This document shows, one piece after another, positions 1-8,307 of a DNA stretch of 64,000 nucleotides. The translations under genes were made by a program, and so were the position numbers. The stretch's first letter is position 1. Every line of letters begins with the position of its first letter. The DNA is from Microbacterium galbinum (GTDB taxonomy: Bacteria > Actinomycetota > Actinomycetes > Actinomycetales > Microbacteriaceae): NCBI RefSeq assembly GCF_023101185.1, contig NZ_CP078077.1, forward strand, positions 1,703,630-1,767,629, given 5' to 3'. The notes below the pieces were generated by a model. It ran no database searches, was not told the origin of the DNA, and worked only from the letters and a program-made list of their open reading frames with translations.

Positions 1-1011
1 GATGCAGTGGCCGTCGTCGAGCACGCGGATGCTGCGCCCGTTCGCGAGCCGCAGCACCGACACCGCGCCGCGACGCGACGTCTCGACGGCGCCGGCGTCG
101 AGGGCCGCGAGCAGCGAGATCTCCTGGAAAGCCCCACCGCCGACCGCGACCGCGGCGCCCTCGGGCAGCCGCTCGAGGTGCTCGACCGCGACGGTGTGTG
201 CGATGCCGGTCGTGGAGATGAGCACATCGGCGTGCGCCGCGGCATCCGCCAACGGCTCGACGGCGTACCCGGCGAACGCCGCCTGCAGAGCGGCCACCGG
301 ATCGACCTCGGAGACGGTGACGCGCGCGCCGAGGGCGGCGGCGTGGCGGGCGACGCCGCTGCCGACGCGTCCGAAGCCGACGACCACCACGTCGCTGCCG
401 GCCCACGACTGGTCGAGCAGATCGGCGACCGCCAGCACCACCGACTGGCCGGTGCCGTGCGCGTTGTCGAACAGCGACTTGGTGCGGGCGTCGTTCGCGG
501 CGACGATCGGGATGCGCAGCGCTCCCTCGCGCTCCATCGTGCGCAGCGGGCGCACGCCGCTCGTGGTCTGCTCGGTCGCGCCGGCCATCGAACCCAGGAT
601 GCCGGGGCGCTCGGTGTGCGCGAGACGGATGGTCGCGGCACCGTCGTCGACGATCACCTCGGGGTGGTGGTCGAGCAGGGCGAGGACGTTGTCGCGGTCC
701 TCGGCATCGGTCGCCCCGCGGTGCGCGTAGGTCGGGATGCCGGCGTGCACGAGCGCTGCGGCCACCGCGTCGTCGGTGTCGCGCCCGACGCACGAGACGG
801 CGACGTCGGCACCGGCCTCGGCGAGCAGCAGCGCGACGGTCGCGGTCTTCGGCTCGAGCACGTCGGAGACGGCGATGCGGATTCCGTGCACCCGCCCGCT
901 CTCGCGCAGCTCGGCCGCGAGAGCCGTCGTCGCGGGCATGAACTGCCGAGCCCACGCGATGCGTTCGGTGCCCTCGCGCCAGAGGGTCGGATCGGCGATG
1001 CGGCCGGTCAT
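1..1011 (-). CDS. ahcY: S-adenosylhomocysteinase-family protein (3' end outside window)
   Basis: Family role: reversible NAD-dependent hydrolysis of S-adenosylhomocysteine to adenosine and homocysteine in the cytosolic methyl cycle. The visible 337 codons read through both expected parts: an N-terminal substrate domain (TLWREGTERIAWARQFMP, later AANDARTKSLFDN and GTGQS) and a Rossmann NAD domain with VVVVGFGRVGSGVARHAA near residues 205-225. The C-terminus runs off the left edge. The ATG at 1011-1009 overlaps the TGA of the upstream gene (ATGA), so translation is probably coupled. The homocysteine product would suit the MetY-like enzyme encoded divergently. The sequence is short-form (archaeal/actinobacterial style) at the N-terminus and diverges from textbook SAHH (GFGRVGSG instead of GYGWVGKG), so a paralogue with changed specificity is possible. 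Confidence 0.82.
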   Translation of the reverse strand, partial: MTGRIADPTLWREGTERIAWARQFMPATTALAAELRESGRVHGIRIAVSDVLEPKTATVALLLAEAGADVAVSCVGRDTDDAVAAALVHAGIPTYAHRGATDAEDRDNVLALLDHHPEVIVDDGAATIRLAHTERPGILGSMAGATEQTTSGVRPLRTMEREGALRIPIVAANDARTKSLFDNAHGTGQSVVLAVADLLDQSWAGSDVVVVGFGRVGSGVARHAAALGARVTVSEVDPVAALQAAFAGYAVEPLADAAAHADVLISTTGIAHTVAVEHLERLPEGAAVAVGGGAFQEISLLAALDAGAVETSRRGAVSVLRLANGRSIRVLDDGHCI

Positions 1012-2003
1012 GCGAGCACCAGCTCGGCGAGGCGGGTGTCGGCCAGTGCTGCGGGGCGGGGCCCTTCGACAGGCTCAGGGACCCAGTCTCCAGGGGTGTC
1101 CGCCGCACCTGGGTCGCTGAGCTCCGCACCTGGGTCGCTGAGCCTGACGAAGCGTCCCCCGCCCTCACTCGGGAGGAGATCCACGTTCGGGAGGACGATA
1201 TCGCCGGATCGATCCTCCGTAGCGTCGATCTCCTCCCGAGCGGCGGATGCCGAGGCAGCGGCGGATGCCGAGGCCCGGGCCGTGAGGATCGACAGGGCGA
1301 CGAGCGCGTCGGCGAGGAGGCTCGACTGCCCGAGCGTCTCGAACACCCCCGGGGCCTCGACGACCCAGGTGCCTTCTCCGACGCGGGTGACGAATGGACG
1401 AACCGTGTCGCCTGCCGACGGCACCAGGCCGTTCGCATCCACGGACGCGTCTATCAGCACCCCGGTCACGGATGCCGGGTCGACGGGGGAGTGTCCCTCG
1501 CCGGTCGCCAGCACGAGGTCGGCCACGGGCCACGGCTCGTCGACCGTGCGGGAACCGGCGAGGTGCGCGCGGAGGCGCACGACCGGATCGGCGATCCCGC
1601 GGATCACCCGGGTGCCGCCGACGGTGAGCGTGGCGGCGAGACGATCGGCGAGCGGGCCGTCGCCGATCACGAGAGCGGATGCCGCGGGCAGCACGAGATT
1701 CGTGCGCCGGGCGAGCGCCCGCACGATCTGCTCGGCGCGCGCGTGCGCGAAGATCGCCGCGAAGGCGGGCAGGTCGCGGGGGTCGGGTGCAGCGGCATCC
1801 GACACGACATCGACGCCGAAAGCCGCGCGCGCGTCATCCGCCACCTGCTCCGGCAACGCCGCGAACCGCCACGACACGGCGGCGGGCGCATCGCCCGGCT
1901 CAGCGAAAGGCGCCGGGAAGGCGGATGCCGCGGCCGTCGCCCACCGGAATCCCCGGGGCGTCTCGGCATCCGTCGACGGGGTGCAGGAGGGGGCATCGGT
2001 CAC
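1008..2003 (-). CDS. Degenerate SAHH-like (Rossmann) protein with repeat-derived C-terminus
   Basis: 331 residues, not a recognised named family. The middle section (ALVIGDGPLADRLAATLTVG, then ADPVVRLRAHLAG, ADLVLATGEGHSP, VLIDASVD) follows the layout of the NAD domain of the SAHH-family protein encoded immediately downstream, but the glycine motif is altered and SAHH substrate motifs are missing; I read it as a diverged, probably non-catalytic paralogue. The start is GTG at 2003 because TAGCGT (2011-2016, minus) lies 7 nt upstream, the leaderless pattern seen elsewhere here; longer readings would run into the divergent metY gene. The last ~80 residues are encoded by intergenic-type repeats (palindrome 1168-1240 and TTCGACAGGCTCAGGG block 1062-1154), giving low-complexity Ala-Ser and VPEPVEGP. 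Could also be a decaying gene. Confidence 0.7.
   Translation of the reverse strand: MTDAPSCTPSTDAETPRGFRWATAAASAFPAPFAEPGDAPAAVSWRFAALPEQVADDARAAFGVDVVSDAAAPDPRDLPAFAAIFAHARAEQIVRALARRTNLVLPAASALVIGDGPLADRLAATLTVGGTRVIRGIADPVVRLRAHLAGSRTVDEPWPVADLVLATGEGHSPVDPASVTGVLIDASVDANGLVPSAGDTVRPFVTRVGEGTWVVEAPGVFETLGQSSLLADALVALSILTARASASAAASASAAREEIDATEDRSGDIVLPNVDLLPSEGGGRFVRLSDPGAELSDPGAADTPGDWVPEPVEGPRPAALADTRLAELVLA
1062..1154. repeat. TTCGACAGGCTCAGGG repeat inside a coding region
   Basis: Forward unit CCCTTCGACAGGCTCAGGGA at 1062 and degenerate inverted unit GCTGAGCCTGACGAAGCG to 1154. Unlike the other copies it is read through as the C-terminus of the SAHH-like protein. Confidence 0.85.
1168..1240. 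repeat. Inverted-repeat mini-element (GGGAGGAGATC ends) inside a coding region
   Basis: CTCGGGAGGAGATCCACG (1168-1185) and CGTCGATCTCCTCCCGAG (1223-1240) are 17/18 complementary and bound 73 bp, again within the SAHH-like gene. Confidence 0.8.
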
Positions 2004-2016
2004 GGTCGCGACGCTA
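2004..2016 (-). promoter_or_regulatory. -10 box for leaderless GTG start of SAHH-like gene
   Basis: TAGCGT on the minus strand (2016-2011) followed by 7 nt and then GTG at 2003. No Shine-Dalgarno sequence fits in the gap, so transcription is predicted to begin at or next to the start codon. Confidence 0.5.
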
Positions 2017-2090
2017 TCCGTTCGCCGTCGCGCGCCGCCGGTCTGTGACCTCTCATGACGCGCAGGCGAGCGCCGCGGGCGCGCGTTGTC

Positions 2091-2103
2091 TAGCGTCGGG
2101 GCA
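2091..2103 (+). promoter_or_regulatory. -10 box for leaderless metY-like gene
   Basis: TAGCGT (2091-2096) lies 7 nt before the ATG at 2104, with no ribosome binding site between. It mirrors the TAGCGT driving the divergent gene, so 2004-2103 is a compact divergent promoter region. Confidence 0.5.
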
Positions 2104-3486
2104 ATGAGCGAAGGCATCCGTCCCGAATCCGTCCCGCACGAAGTGCTCGAACCGGTGTACGACTGGACGGGCTTCGGCTTCGACACCCGCCAGATCCACG
2201 CGGGGGAGTTCGACGAACCCGCCCACGGGTCGCGCATCGCGCCGATCTACCTGAGTGCGGCGTTCCGCTTCGACTCGTTCGACGAGAGCACGCGCCGCTT
2301 CGGGGGCGAGGACGGGCAGATCTACTCGCGCAACCTCAACCCCACGAACGAGGTCGCCGAGCGTCGCATCGCCGCACTCGAGGGCGGCGTCGGGGCCATC
2401 GTGGTGTCGTCCGGGCAGGCGGCGATCAGCGCCGCGATCCTGTCGATCGTCGGCAACGGCGACCGGTTCGTCTCGACCGCGAGCATCTACAGCGGCACGC
2501 GCATCCTCTTCGGTCGCTCGTTCGCCCGCTTCGGCGTCGGCGTCGACTACGTGCAGGATCCGACCGACGAGGCCGAGTGGGAGGCTGCGATCGGCCCCGA
2601 CACCAAGGCGATCTTCACCGAGACCATCCCGAACCCGAAGAACGACGTGGTCGACATCGCGGCGGTCGCCCGCATCGCCGAGCGCCACGGCATCCCGCTC
2701 ATCGTCGACAACACGATCGGCACGCCCTACCTCGTGCGCCCGCTCGAACTGGGCGCGCACATCGTGGTGCACTCGGGCACCAAGTTCCTCACCGGCCACG
2801 GTGCAGCGATCTCGGGCATCGTCGTCGACGGCGGCACCTTCGACTGGGCCGGCAGCCCGCGCGACTACCCCGGCATCACCGACGCGCCGGCGCCCGGCGT
2901 GCCGAGCGCCCTCGAGACCTACGGCCCCCGCGCCTACGAGTACTTCGTGCGCGGCGGCATCGTGAACGATCTCGGTCCGGCGCTCTCGCCGTTCCACGCG
3001 TTCCTGCTGCAGCAGGGCATCGAGACCCTGTCGCTGCGCATGGAGAGGCACGTGTCGAACTCCCGCGCGATCGCCGAGTTCCTCGCCCAGCACCCTGCGG
3101 TCGAGTACGTCGACTACGCCGGTCTCCCGGGGCATCCGCAGCACGAGATCGCCCAGCGCACCCTCGACGGCCGCAGCGGATCGGTGTTCGCCGTCACCGT
3201 GCGCGGCGGGCGGGCAGGCGCCGAGATCTTCATCGACAGCCTGCGGGTGTTCAGCCGCATGACCAACATCGGCGATGTGCGCTCGATGGTGCTGCACCCG
3301 GCCACCACCACCCACCTCTCGTTCACGCCCGAACTGCGGGCCCAGCTCGGTATCGACGAGGGGCTCGTGCGGCTGTCGGTCGGCATCGAGACGGTCGCCG
3401 ACCTGATCGCCGACCTCGATTCGGCGCTCGCCGCGGTGAGCGCGTACCTTTCCGGCGATCCGGATGCCGCGGAGGTCGCACCGTGA
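2104..3486 (+). CDS. metY: O-acetylhomoserine sulfhydrylase-like PLP enzyme (Cys/Met metabolism family)
   Basis: 460 residues of the trans-sulfuration PLP family, which makes homocysteine or replaces the gamma-substituent of O-acylhomoserine. Seen directly: [19 protein letters not shown] at the N-terminus, the aspartate motif [19 protein letters not shown], and the Schiff-base lysine in [11 protein letters not shown] (Lys227), followed by the C-terminal [18 protein letters not shown] and HPATTTHLS typical of MetY/MetB. Length fits MetY (about 430-450) better than MetB. Its TGA overlaps the GTG of the flavin monooxygenase gene (GTGA), so sulfur release by that enzyme and sulfur assimilation by this one may be linked (inference). 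Could instead use another thiol donor. Confidence 0.85.
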   Translation: MSEGIRPESVPHEVLEPVYDWTGFGFDTRQIHAGEFDEPAHGSRIAPIYLSAAFRFDSFDESTRRFGGEDGQIYSRNLNPTNEVAERRIAALEGGVGAIVVSSGQAAISAAILSIVGNGDRFVSTASIYSGTRILFGRSFARFGVGVDYVQDPTDEAEWEAAIGPDTKAIFTETIPNPKNDVVDIAAVARIAERHGIPLIVDNTIGTPYLVRPLELGAHIVVHSGTKFLTGHGAAISGIVVDGGTFDWAGSPRDYPGITDAPAPGVPSALETYGPRAYEYFVRGGIVNDLGPALSPFHAFLLQQGIETLSLRMERHVSNSRAIAEFLAQHPAVEYVDYAGLPGHPQHEIAQRTLDGRSGSVFAVTVRGGRAGAEIFIDSLRVFSRMTNIGDVRSMVLHPATTTHLSFTPELRAQLGIDEGLVRLSVGIETVADLIADLDSALAAVSAYLSGDPDAAEVAP

Positions 3487-4691
3487 CCGCCCGCAGCCAG
3501 TGGACCGGGGTCGCGACCCGCGAGGAGAACGCGCACTGGCGCTCCGTCGCGCAGGCGGTGGCCGCGGAGCTCGCGGTCGACGTGCTCGCCCGCGAACGCG
3601 CCGGCGCCGTGCCGCGCGCCGAGTCGGCACTGCTGCAGCGCTCGGGACTCACGACCCTGCTCGACCCGGCACCGCTGGGCGGCGGGGGAGGCCACTGGTC
3701 ATCGGCCTTCCTCGCGGTGCGCGAGATCGCCCGGGTGGATGCCGGCATCGCGCAGTTGCTGGGCTACCACTACGCCAACTCGGCCACGATCGCCCTGGTC
3801 GCGAGCGCCGAGGAGCGCGACGACTGGTACCGCCGGTCGATCGAGGGCACGTGGCTCTGGGGCGACTCGGTCAACCCGGTCGATCCGACGCTCTCACTCA
3901 CCCCCGACGGAGACGGGTTCCGGCTGGCGGGGGTCAAGCGCTTCTCGACGGGATCGTCGGTGGGCGATGTGATCCTCGTGAACGCGGTGGTCGATTCGGG
4001 TCCGGACGAGGGGCGCTTCGCCTTCCTCGTGCTCCCGGCGGGGCATCCGGGTGTCGAGGTGCAGGACGACTGGGACTTCCTCGGTCAGCGCCTCTCGGCC
4101 AGCAACTCGGTGCGGTTCACGGATGCTCCGGTCGGCCCCGAGCACCTGCTCGGCTTCGGCACCGACGAGTGGTTCCAGGCGCTGCTCACGCCCGCCGTGC
4201 AACTGCTCTTCGGCAACCTGTACCTCGGCATCGCGCAGGGCGCGCTCGACCAGGCGCGCGAACTCACCAACGCGCGGCCGAACGCGTGGTTCCTGAGCGG
4301 CGCCGAGCGGTACCGCGACGACCCCTTCGTGCAGCGCCTCTACGGCGAGCTCGTCGCGCAGGTCGCCGCGGTCGAGGCGCTCGCCGATCGAGTGAACGAG
4401 GAGTACGACGCGGTCGTCGCGCGCGGGGCCAAGGTCGACGAGCAGGCCCGCGGCGACATCGCGATCCGCGTCGCGCAGCTCAAGGTCGTCTCGAGCGAGA
4501 CGGCGACCGACGTCGCCCACCGGGTGTTCGAGGCCACCGGGTCGAGCTCCACCGCCTCCAAGATCGGCCTCGACGCGCACTGGCGCAACATCCGCACGCA
4601 CTCGCTGCACGATCCCATCGACTACAAGAAGCTCGAGGTCGGCGCCGACTTCCTCCTCGGCATCCGTCAGCCCCTGTCCCTCTACACCTGA
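3483..4691 (+). CDS. DszC/SfnB-like acyl-CoA-dehydrogenase-fold flavin monooxygenase
   Basis: 402 residues with the acyl-CoA dehydrogenase fold, but closest in motif pattern to FMNH2-dependent monooxygenases such as DszC (sulfoxidation) and sulfone-utilisation proteins: LLGYHYANSATI in the helical N-domain, GVKRFSTGSSVGD in the beta domain, and RTHSLHDPIDYKKLEVG near the C-terminus, the DszC-type His motif. No catalytic glutamate of true acyl-CoA dehydrogenases was recognised. Starts with GTG overlapping the metY stop, so the pair form a coupled operon; a role in oxidative liberation of sulfur from an organosulfur compound is the natural reading. The substrate cannot be told from sequence. 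Ends ahead of a hairpin at 4701-4767. Confidence 0.8.
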   Translation: MTARSQWTGVATREENAHWRSVAQAVAAELAVDVLARERAGAVPRAESALLQRSGLTTLLDPAPLGGGGGHWSSAFLAVREIARVDAGIAQLLGYHYANSATIALVASAEERDDWYRRSIEGTWLWGDSVNPVDPTLSLTPDGDGFRLAGVKRFSTGSSVGDVILVNAVVDSGPDEGRFAFLVLPAGHPGVEVQDDWDFLGQRLSASNSVRFTDAPVGPEHLLGFGTDEWFQALLTPAVQLLFGNLYLGIAQGALDQARELTNARPNAWFLSGAERYRDDPFVQRLYGELVAQVAAVEALADRVNEEYDAVVARGAKVDEQARGDIAIRVAQLKVVSSETATDVAHRVFEATGSSSTASKIGLDAHWRNIRTHSLHDPIDYKKLEVGADFLLGIRQPLSLYT

Positions 4692-4700
4692 CCTTTCTCC

Positions 4701-4767
4701 GGTCCCTGAGCGAGGCCCTTCGTGTCGCTGCGCTCCCTCAGGAACCGCGGCGCGACGAGACGAAGGG
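4701..4767. terminator. Hairpin between convergent genes
   Basis: CCCTTCGTGTCGCTGCG (4717-4733) pairs with CGCGACGAGACGAAGGG (4751-4767), with GGTCCCTGAG and CTCAGGAACC nested or flanking. It separates genes ending at 4691 (+) and 4792 (-) and belongs to the same repeat family as the hairpin at 28471-28548. Confidence 0.55.
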
Positions 4768-4791
4768 CCGCCACGCGATGCGTCGTCTGGA

Positions 4792-5442
4792 TCAGCGGCG
4801 GATGCTCGGACGAGACAGGTCGCCGTAGTCGACGACCAGATCTGCGGCACCGCGCGGGTCGCACTGCTCGAGATAGATCCGTTGGCCGCCGACATAGCGT
4901 GCGTTCTCGGGGGCGGCGGGGTCTGCCGGGAGGCCATCGCGCGTCGCCATGCGGCGAGCGGACTCGCGGAACGGAACGTCGAGGAAGATTGTGAAGTCCC
5001 ACGCATCGCGCAGCTCGGGGCGATGCAGGAAGATCCCGTCGACGATCACGAGCGACCCCGCCACCACCGCCTCGCGCGGTCCATCGAGCAGGTCGTCGGT
5101 GTCGACGTCGTGAGTAGCGCGGAGGAAGGTTCCCTCGTCGGCGAGGAAGGGGCGAACGACCTCTCGGTGGAACGCAGCGTAGTCGTAGGAGTCGCGCCAG
5201 AATCCTTCGGCCGAGTGCCGTCCGCGGCGGTAGCGCTCCGCCCGGACCCGATGGAAGCCGTCGATCGAGATGCGCTCCACACGTGTGCGATCACGCAACG
5301 CGCCAGCGAGTTGATCTGCGAGCACGGTCTTGCCGGCACCGTCGACACCGTCGATTCCGACGAGGATGCTCGGTCCGGTCGGTGAGGGCAGGGGCACGGC
5401 ATCCGCCAACTCACGCAAGAACGTCGAGCGGTGATCTTTCAT
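4792..5442 (-). CDS. Uridine kinase-like P-loop NTPase
   Basis: 216 residues. Walker A is GIDGVDGAGKT near residue 30, followed by ISIDGFHRVRAERYRRG and later LVIVDGIFLHRPELRDAWD, the pattern of the Udk/phosphoribulokinase-like kinases that phosphorylate nucleosides or related small molecules. The closing motif ENARYVGGQRIYLEQCDP is typical of actinobacterial 'uridine kinase' proteins of unproven substrate. Start chosen at the ATG 5442, which follows a GAGGAG element about 8 nt upstream. Convergent with the monooxygenase gene on its right-hand neighbour strand and followed by repeats upstream; no operon partner. Called a kinase with confidence, the substrate is uncertain. Confidence 0.78.
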   Translation of the reverse strand: MKDHRSTFLRELADAVPLPSPTGPSILVGIDGVDGAGKTVLADQLAGALRDRTRVERISIDGFHRVRAERYRRGRHSAEGFWRDSYDYAAFHREVVRPFLADEGTFLRATHDVDTDDLLDGPREAVVAGSLVIVDGIFLHRPELRDAWDFTIFLDVPFRESARRMATRDGLPADPAAPENARYVGGQRIYLEQCDPRGAADLVVDYGDLSRPSIRR

Positions 5443-5527
5443 CGCGGGGCTCCTCGGTCGTGCGAACCGCACCAACCTGCCACGACTTCTCTGACAGACC
5501 CCTGAGCTTGCTGTGTCCTGCGGGGGC

Positions 5528-5706
5528 GCTTCGACAGGCTCAGCGACCCAGGAGCTGGGTCCCTGAGCTTGTCGAAGGGCCCCACTACGTGAAGCTGTGT
5601 CGTGTGGGGGACGCTTCGACAGGCTCAGCGACCCAGTTTCCATGACTGGGTCCCTGAGCTTGTCGAAGGGCCCCACCGCGAGACGCTTCGACAGGCTCAG
5701 CGACCC
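5528..5706. repeat. Cluster of TTCGACAGGCTCAG palindromic repeats
   Basis: Three forward units (GCTTCGACAGGCTCAGCGACCC at 5528, 5613 and 5685) alternate with two inverted units (GGTCCCTGAGCTTGTCGAAG at about 5557 and 5648), so the block can fold into two large hairpins. No gene is seen between 5443 and 5716. Confidence 0.85.
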
Positions 5707-5716
5707 CCGCCGTGAC

Positions 5717-6124
5717 CTACCGGGTCTCGAGGTCGTGCAGGCGGGTCCAGAAGTGGTGGAGGCCGTGCTCCGACAGGGTGGCCGAGGCGCCGAGCGTCTC
5801 GAACAGCGCCCGAACGGCATCGCCGGCGAGGGGCACGAGACCCGCGGCCACGAGTTCGACATCGGCGACGGACGCCGTGCCCTCCTCGGCACGACGCAGC
5901 ACCGACTCTGCGGCGGCCGAAGCCACGGCCGAGCGGGCGGCGGAATCGGCGAGCACCCGCAGGAACTGGGGGTCGTCGGCGGCGCGCTCGGTGTTGCCGT
6001 GCTGCTGACGGCGGGTGCGCGCGGCGGTCTGCGCGGCGCCCGTCTCGGTGACCTCGGCGATGAGGTCGGCGAGGTCGCGCACCAGCCCGGTGGCGCGGTC
6101 GGACGGCAGAGCGGAGGCGGGCAT
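5717..6124 (-). CDS. Small alpha-helical protein of unknown function
   Basis: 135 residues, Ala/Glu-rich and probably all helical, with no signal peptide or membrane segment. I do not recognise the family. The ATG at 6124 is preferred over an ATG further upstream because AGGAG sits 6 nt before it (plus-strand CTCCT at 6130-6134). It lies immediately upstream of, and divergent from, the ACAD-luciferase-like fusion gene, which may be coincidental. Codon use looks like that of its neighbours, so it is likely a real gene. Confidence 0.6.
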   Translation of the reverse strand: MPASALPSDRATGLVRDLADLIAEVTETGAAQTAARTRRQQHGNTERAADDPQFLRVLADSAARSAVASAAAESVLRRAEEGTASVADVELVAAGLVPLAGDAVRALFETLGASATLSEHGLHHFWTRLHDLETR

Positions 6125-6231
6125 GGTGCTCCTCGGAGAAGAAGGCGGCGGGATGCTCCGACTGTATCGAACGGCATCCGTCGCGAACGTCATGCGCGTT
6201 AACAGGGAGGCCCGCCCTCCCCGGTGCTGGA

Positions 6232-6243
6232 TACGCTGAAGCC
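6232..6243 (+). promoter_or_regulatory. -10 box for leaderless fusion gene
   Basis: TACGCT (6232-6237) lies 6 nt before the ATG at 6244 with no Shine-Dalgarno sequence, predicting a leaderless transcript for the two-gene monooxygenase operon. Confidence 0.5.
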
Positions 6244-8307
6244 ATGACCTCCCGTCCGTTCGGCTCCCTGGATTGGGCGCGGAGAACCCCCGGAATCCCG
6301 GCGCTCCTCGACGAGATCCGCCAGGCGAGCATCGCCGATGCCCCCGAGCTCCCGCAGAGCTTCTTCACCCGTCTCGCCGCCGCCGGCTTCGGCCGCATCC
6401 GCGTGCCCGTGGCCGAGGGCGGTCTGGGCGGCGATGTGCTCGACCTGCTCGACGCGCTGCTCGCGATCGCGGCGGCCGACTCGAACCTCGCCCAGGCCTG
6501 GCGCACGCACGTGCTCGCCACCGAGCGTCACGTGAAGTCGCCCGCGGGCGCCCTCCGCGACCGCTGGATCTCCCGCGTCGCCGCGGGTTCGATCATCGGC
6601 GGCGGCTGGACCGAGGCCGACGGCTCCGGCCCGAGCGTCTTCACCACCCGCCTCTCGACCGAGACCGGCGTCCCGCGGCTCACCGGCCGCAAGTTCTACT
6701 CCACGGGCAGCCGTTACGCCGACTGGCTCGAGTACAGCGCGGTCGACGATGCCGGCGACCTCGTGATCGCGGCGCTGCCGGTGGATGCCGAGGGCGTCAC
6801 GCTCCTCGACGACTGGACCGGCTTCGGCCAGCGCGCCACCGCCAGCGGAACGACCGTGCTCGATGGAGCCCCGGTCGATCCCGACGACGTCGCCCCATGG
6901 CAGACGCAGCACCTCGGTACCCCGGGCTGGCAGCAGATGATCCTGCTCGCGGTGCTCGTGGGCATCGGCGAGGGTGCTCGCGCCGCGGCATCCGATCTCA
7001 TCGACCAGATCGACCGCGCGCACGGCGGATCGCCGATCCTCGTGCTCGAGGGCTACGGCCGCATCAGCGCGCTCGTCGCCTCGGCCCGCGCCTCGCTCGG
7101 CGAGATCGGTCGGCTGAGCGAGATCGCGCACCGGGCGATCATCGCCGGAGATGCGGATGCCGAGACCCTCGCCGACGACGCGGTCAACGCCGTCTTCCAG
7201 GCGCAGGCCACGATCGTGCCGCAGGTCATCGAGGCCACCGACAGGCTCATGACCCTGCCTGCGCTGCTCGCCGATGGTTCAGAAGCCGTCGCCGAAGCGC
7301 AGAACCTGCGCAGCTCCCTGCGTCTCGACCGGTTCTGGCGCAACGCCCAGACCCTGTCGACGCACAACCCCGTGCTGCACCGCCTGCGCGCGATCGCCGA
7401 CCGCGAGATCTACGCGATCGACCGCATCGCCGATCCCGCCGAGCGCGAGGCCGCCGTCGCGCAGTCGATCGCCGACGGCATCCGGCCTCTGACCGTCGTG
7501 CGGCTCGATGCCGCGCTCGCCGCCCACCTTGCCGCCGATCCGCGCTCGCTCGACGCGGTGGCCGCGGCGTTCGGCGGTCGCGAGCCCGTGCTCTTCCAGT
7601 TCGACGAGCGCCCGGGCGCGCACTTCGACGCAGCCGTCGCGATCGCGACCCTGCTGCACCGCCTGCCCACGGCGTGGTTCGCCGTCGGCACCGGCGATCT
7701 GTCGCTCACCGGCCACCCGTACAACCTCGCCCGGCGCATCGCTTCGCTCGAGCAGCTGTCGGGCGGACGCACCGCCTGGGTGCTCGACGACGGCGACACC
7801 GAGACCGAGGAGCAGCGCGACCGCATCCGCGTGGTGCAGCAGCTGCTGCGCACCTGGCCGCGGGAGAGCATCGCCGCGGATGCCGGTGCCCGCCACTTCG
7901 CGCAGACCGAGAGCATCCGTCGCATCAACGCCGACGGCGCCTTCCCGACGGCGGGCCCGCTCAACGTGCCGAGCAGCCCGCAGCACCTGCCGGTGTTCGT
8001 GTCGTCGCGCCGGTTCGACGACGTGCACCGCTACGTCGACCTGCTCGTGCGCGACGACACCTGGGTGCTGCCCTACGCGGATGCCGCCCGCCACCCGCTC
8101 GCGACCGGCCATGCGGTGGATGACATCGACGGACTGCTCGCGATCGCCGGTGCGCTGCCGCAGATCGCGGATGCCGGGTCGGATGCAGCGTCGGATGCCG
8201 CTCCCCAGACCCTGCGCGCCCGGCTGCGGTTGCCCGCGCCCGCCCTGTACGAGCTCCCCGGAGCATCCGCCCGCTTCGAGCGCGGCAGCGAGACGGAGGC
8301 ATCATGA
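6244..8307 (+). CDS. Fusion: DszC-like flavin monooxygenase + degenerate luciferase-like domain
   Basis: 687 residues, much longer than the ~400 of DszC-type proteins. Residues 1-400 have the acyl-CoA-dehydrogenase fold of FMNH2-dependent monooxygenases: QAWRTHVLATERH, GRKFYSTGSRYADW, and NAQTLSTHNPVLHRL with the DszC-type histidine at residue 374. Residues ~420-660 are a second domain that keeps landmarks of the NtaA/DmoA luciferase-like fold (HPYNLARRIASLEQLSGGR from residue 491; AGPLNVPSSPQHLPVF from residue 570) but lacks much of the barrel and looks non-catalytic. The TGA overlaps the ATG of a complete NtaA-type gene (ATGA). The same degenerate domain is a separate gene at 10480-11181. 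Substrate unknown; an organosulfur or N-heterocyclic compound is a guess. Confidence 0.82.
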   Translation: MTSRPFGSLDWARRTPGIPALLDEIRQASIADAPELPQSFFTRLAAAGFGRIRVPVAEGGLGGDVLDLLDALLAIAAADSNLAQAWRTHVLATERHVKSPAGALRDRWISRVAAGSIIGGGWTEADGSGPSVFTTRLSTETGVPRLTGRKFYSTGSRYADWLEYSAVDDAGDLVIAALPVDAEGVTLLDDWTGFGQRATASGTTVLDGAPVDPDDVAPWQTQHLGTPGWQQMILLAVLVGIGEGARAAASDLIDQIDRAHGGSPILVLEGYGRISALVASARASLGEIGRLSEIAHRAIIAGDADAETLADDAVNAVFQAQATIVPQVIEATDRLMTLPALLADGSEAVAEAQNLRSSLRLDRFWRNAQTLSTHNPVLHRLRAIADREIYAIDRIADPAEREAAVAQSIADGIRPLTVVRLDAALAAHLAADPRSLDAVAAAFGGREPVLFQFDERPGAHFDAAVAIATLLHRLPTAWFAVGTGDLSLTGHPYNLARRIASLEQLSGGRTAWVLDDGDTETEEQRDRIRVVQQLLRTWPRESIAADAGARHFAQTESIRRINADGAFPTAGPLNVPSSPQHLPVFVSSRRFDDVHRYVDLLVRDDTWVLPYADAARHPLATGHAVDDIDGLLAIAGALPQIADAGSDAASDAAPQTLRARLRLPAPALYELPGASARFERGSETEAS

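Noticed and set aside
2004..2237. Upstream extension of the SAHH-like protein to a start near 2237.
   Set aside because: It would overlap the N-terminus of the divergent metY-like gene and has low-complexity, atypical codons; the leaderless GTG at 2003 is better supported.
3483..4691. Fatty-acyl-CoA dehydrogenase annotation for the DszC-like proteins.
   Set aside because: The LHDP/HNP histidine motif, absence of a recognisable catalytic glutamate and linkage to flavin monooxygenases favour FMNH2-dependent oxygenases.
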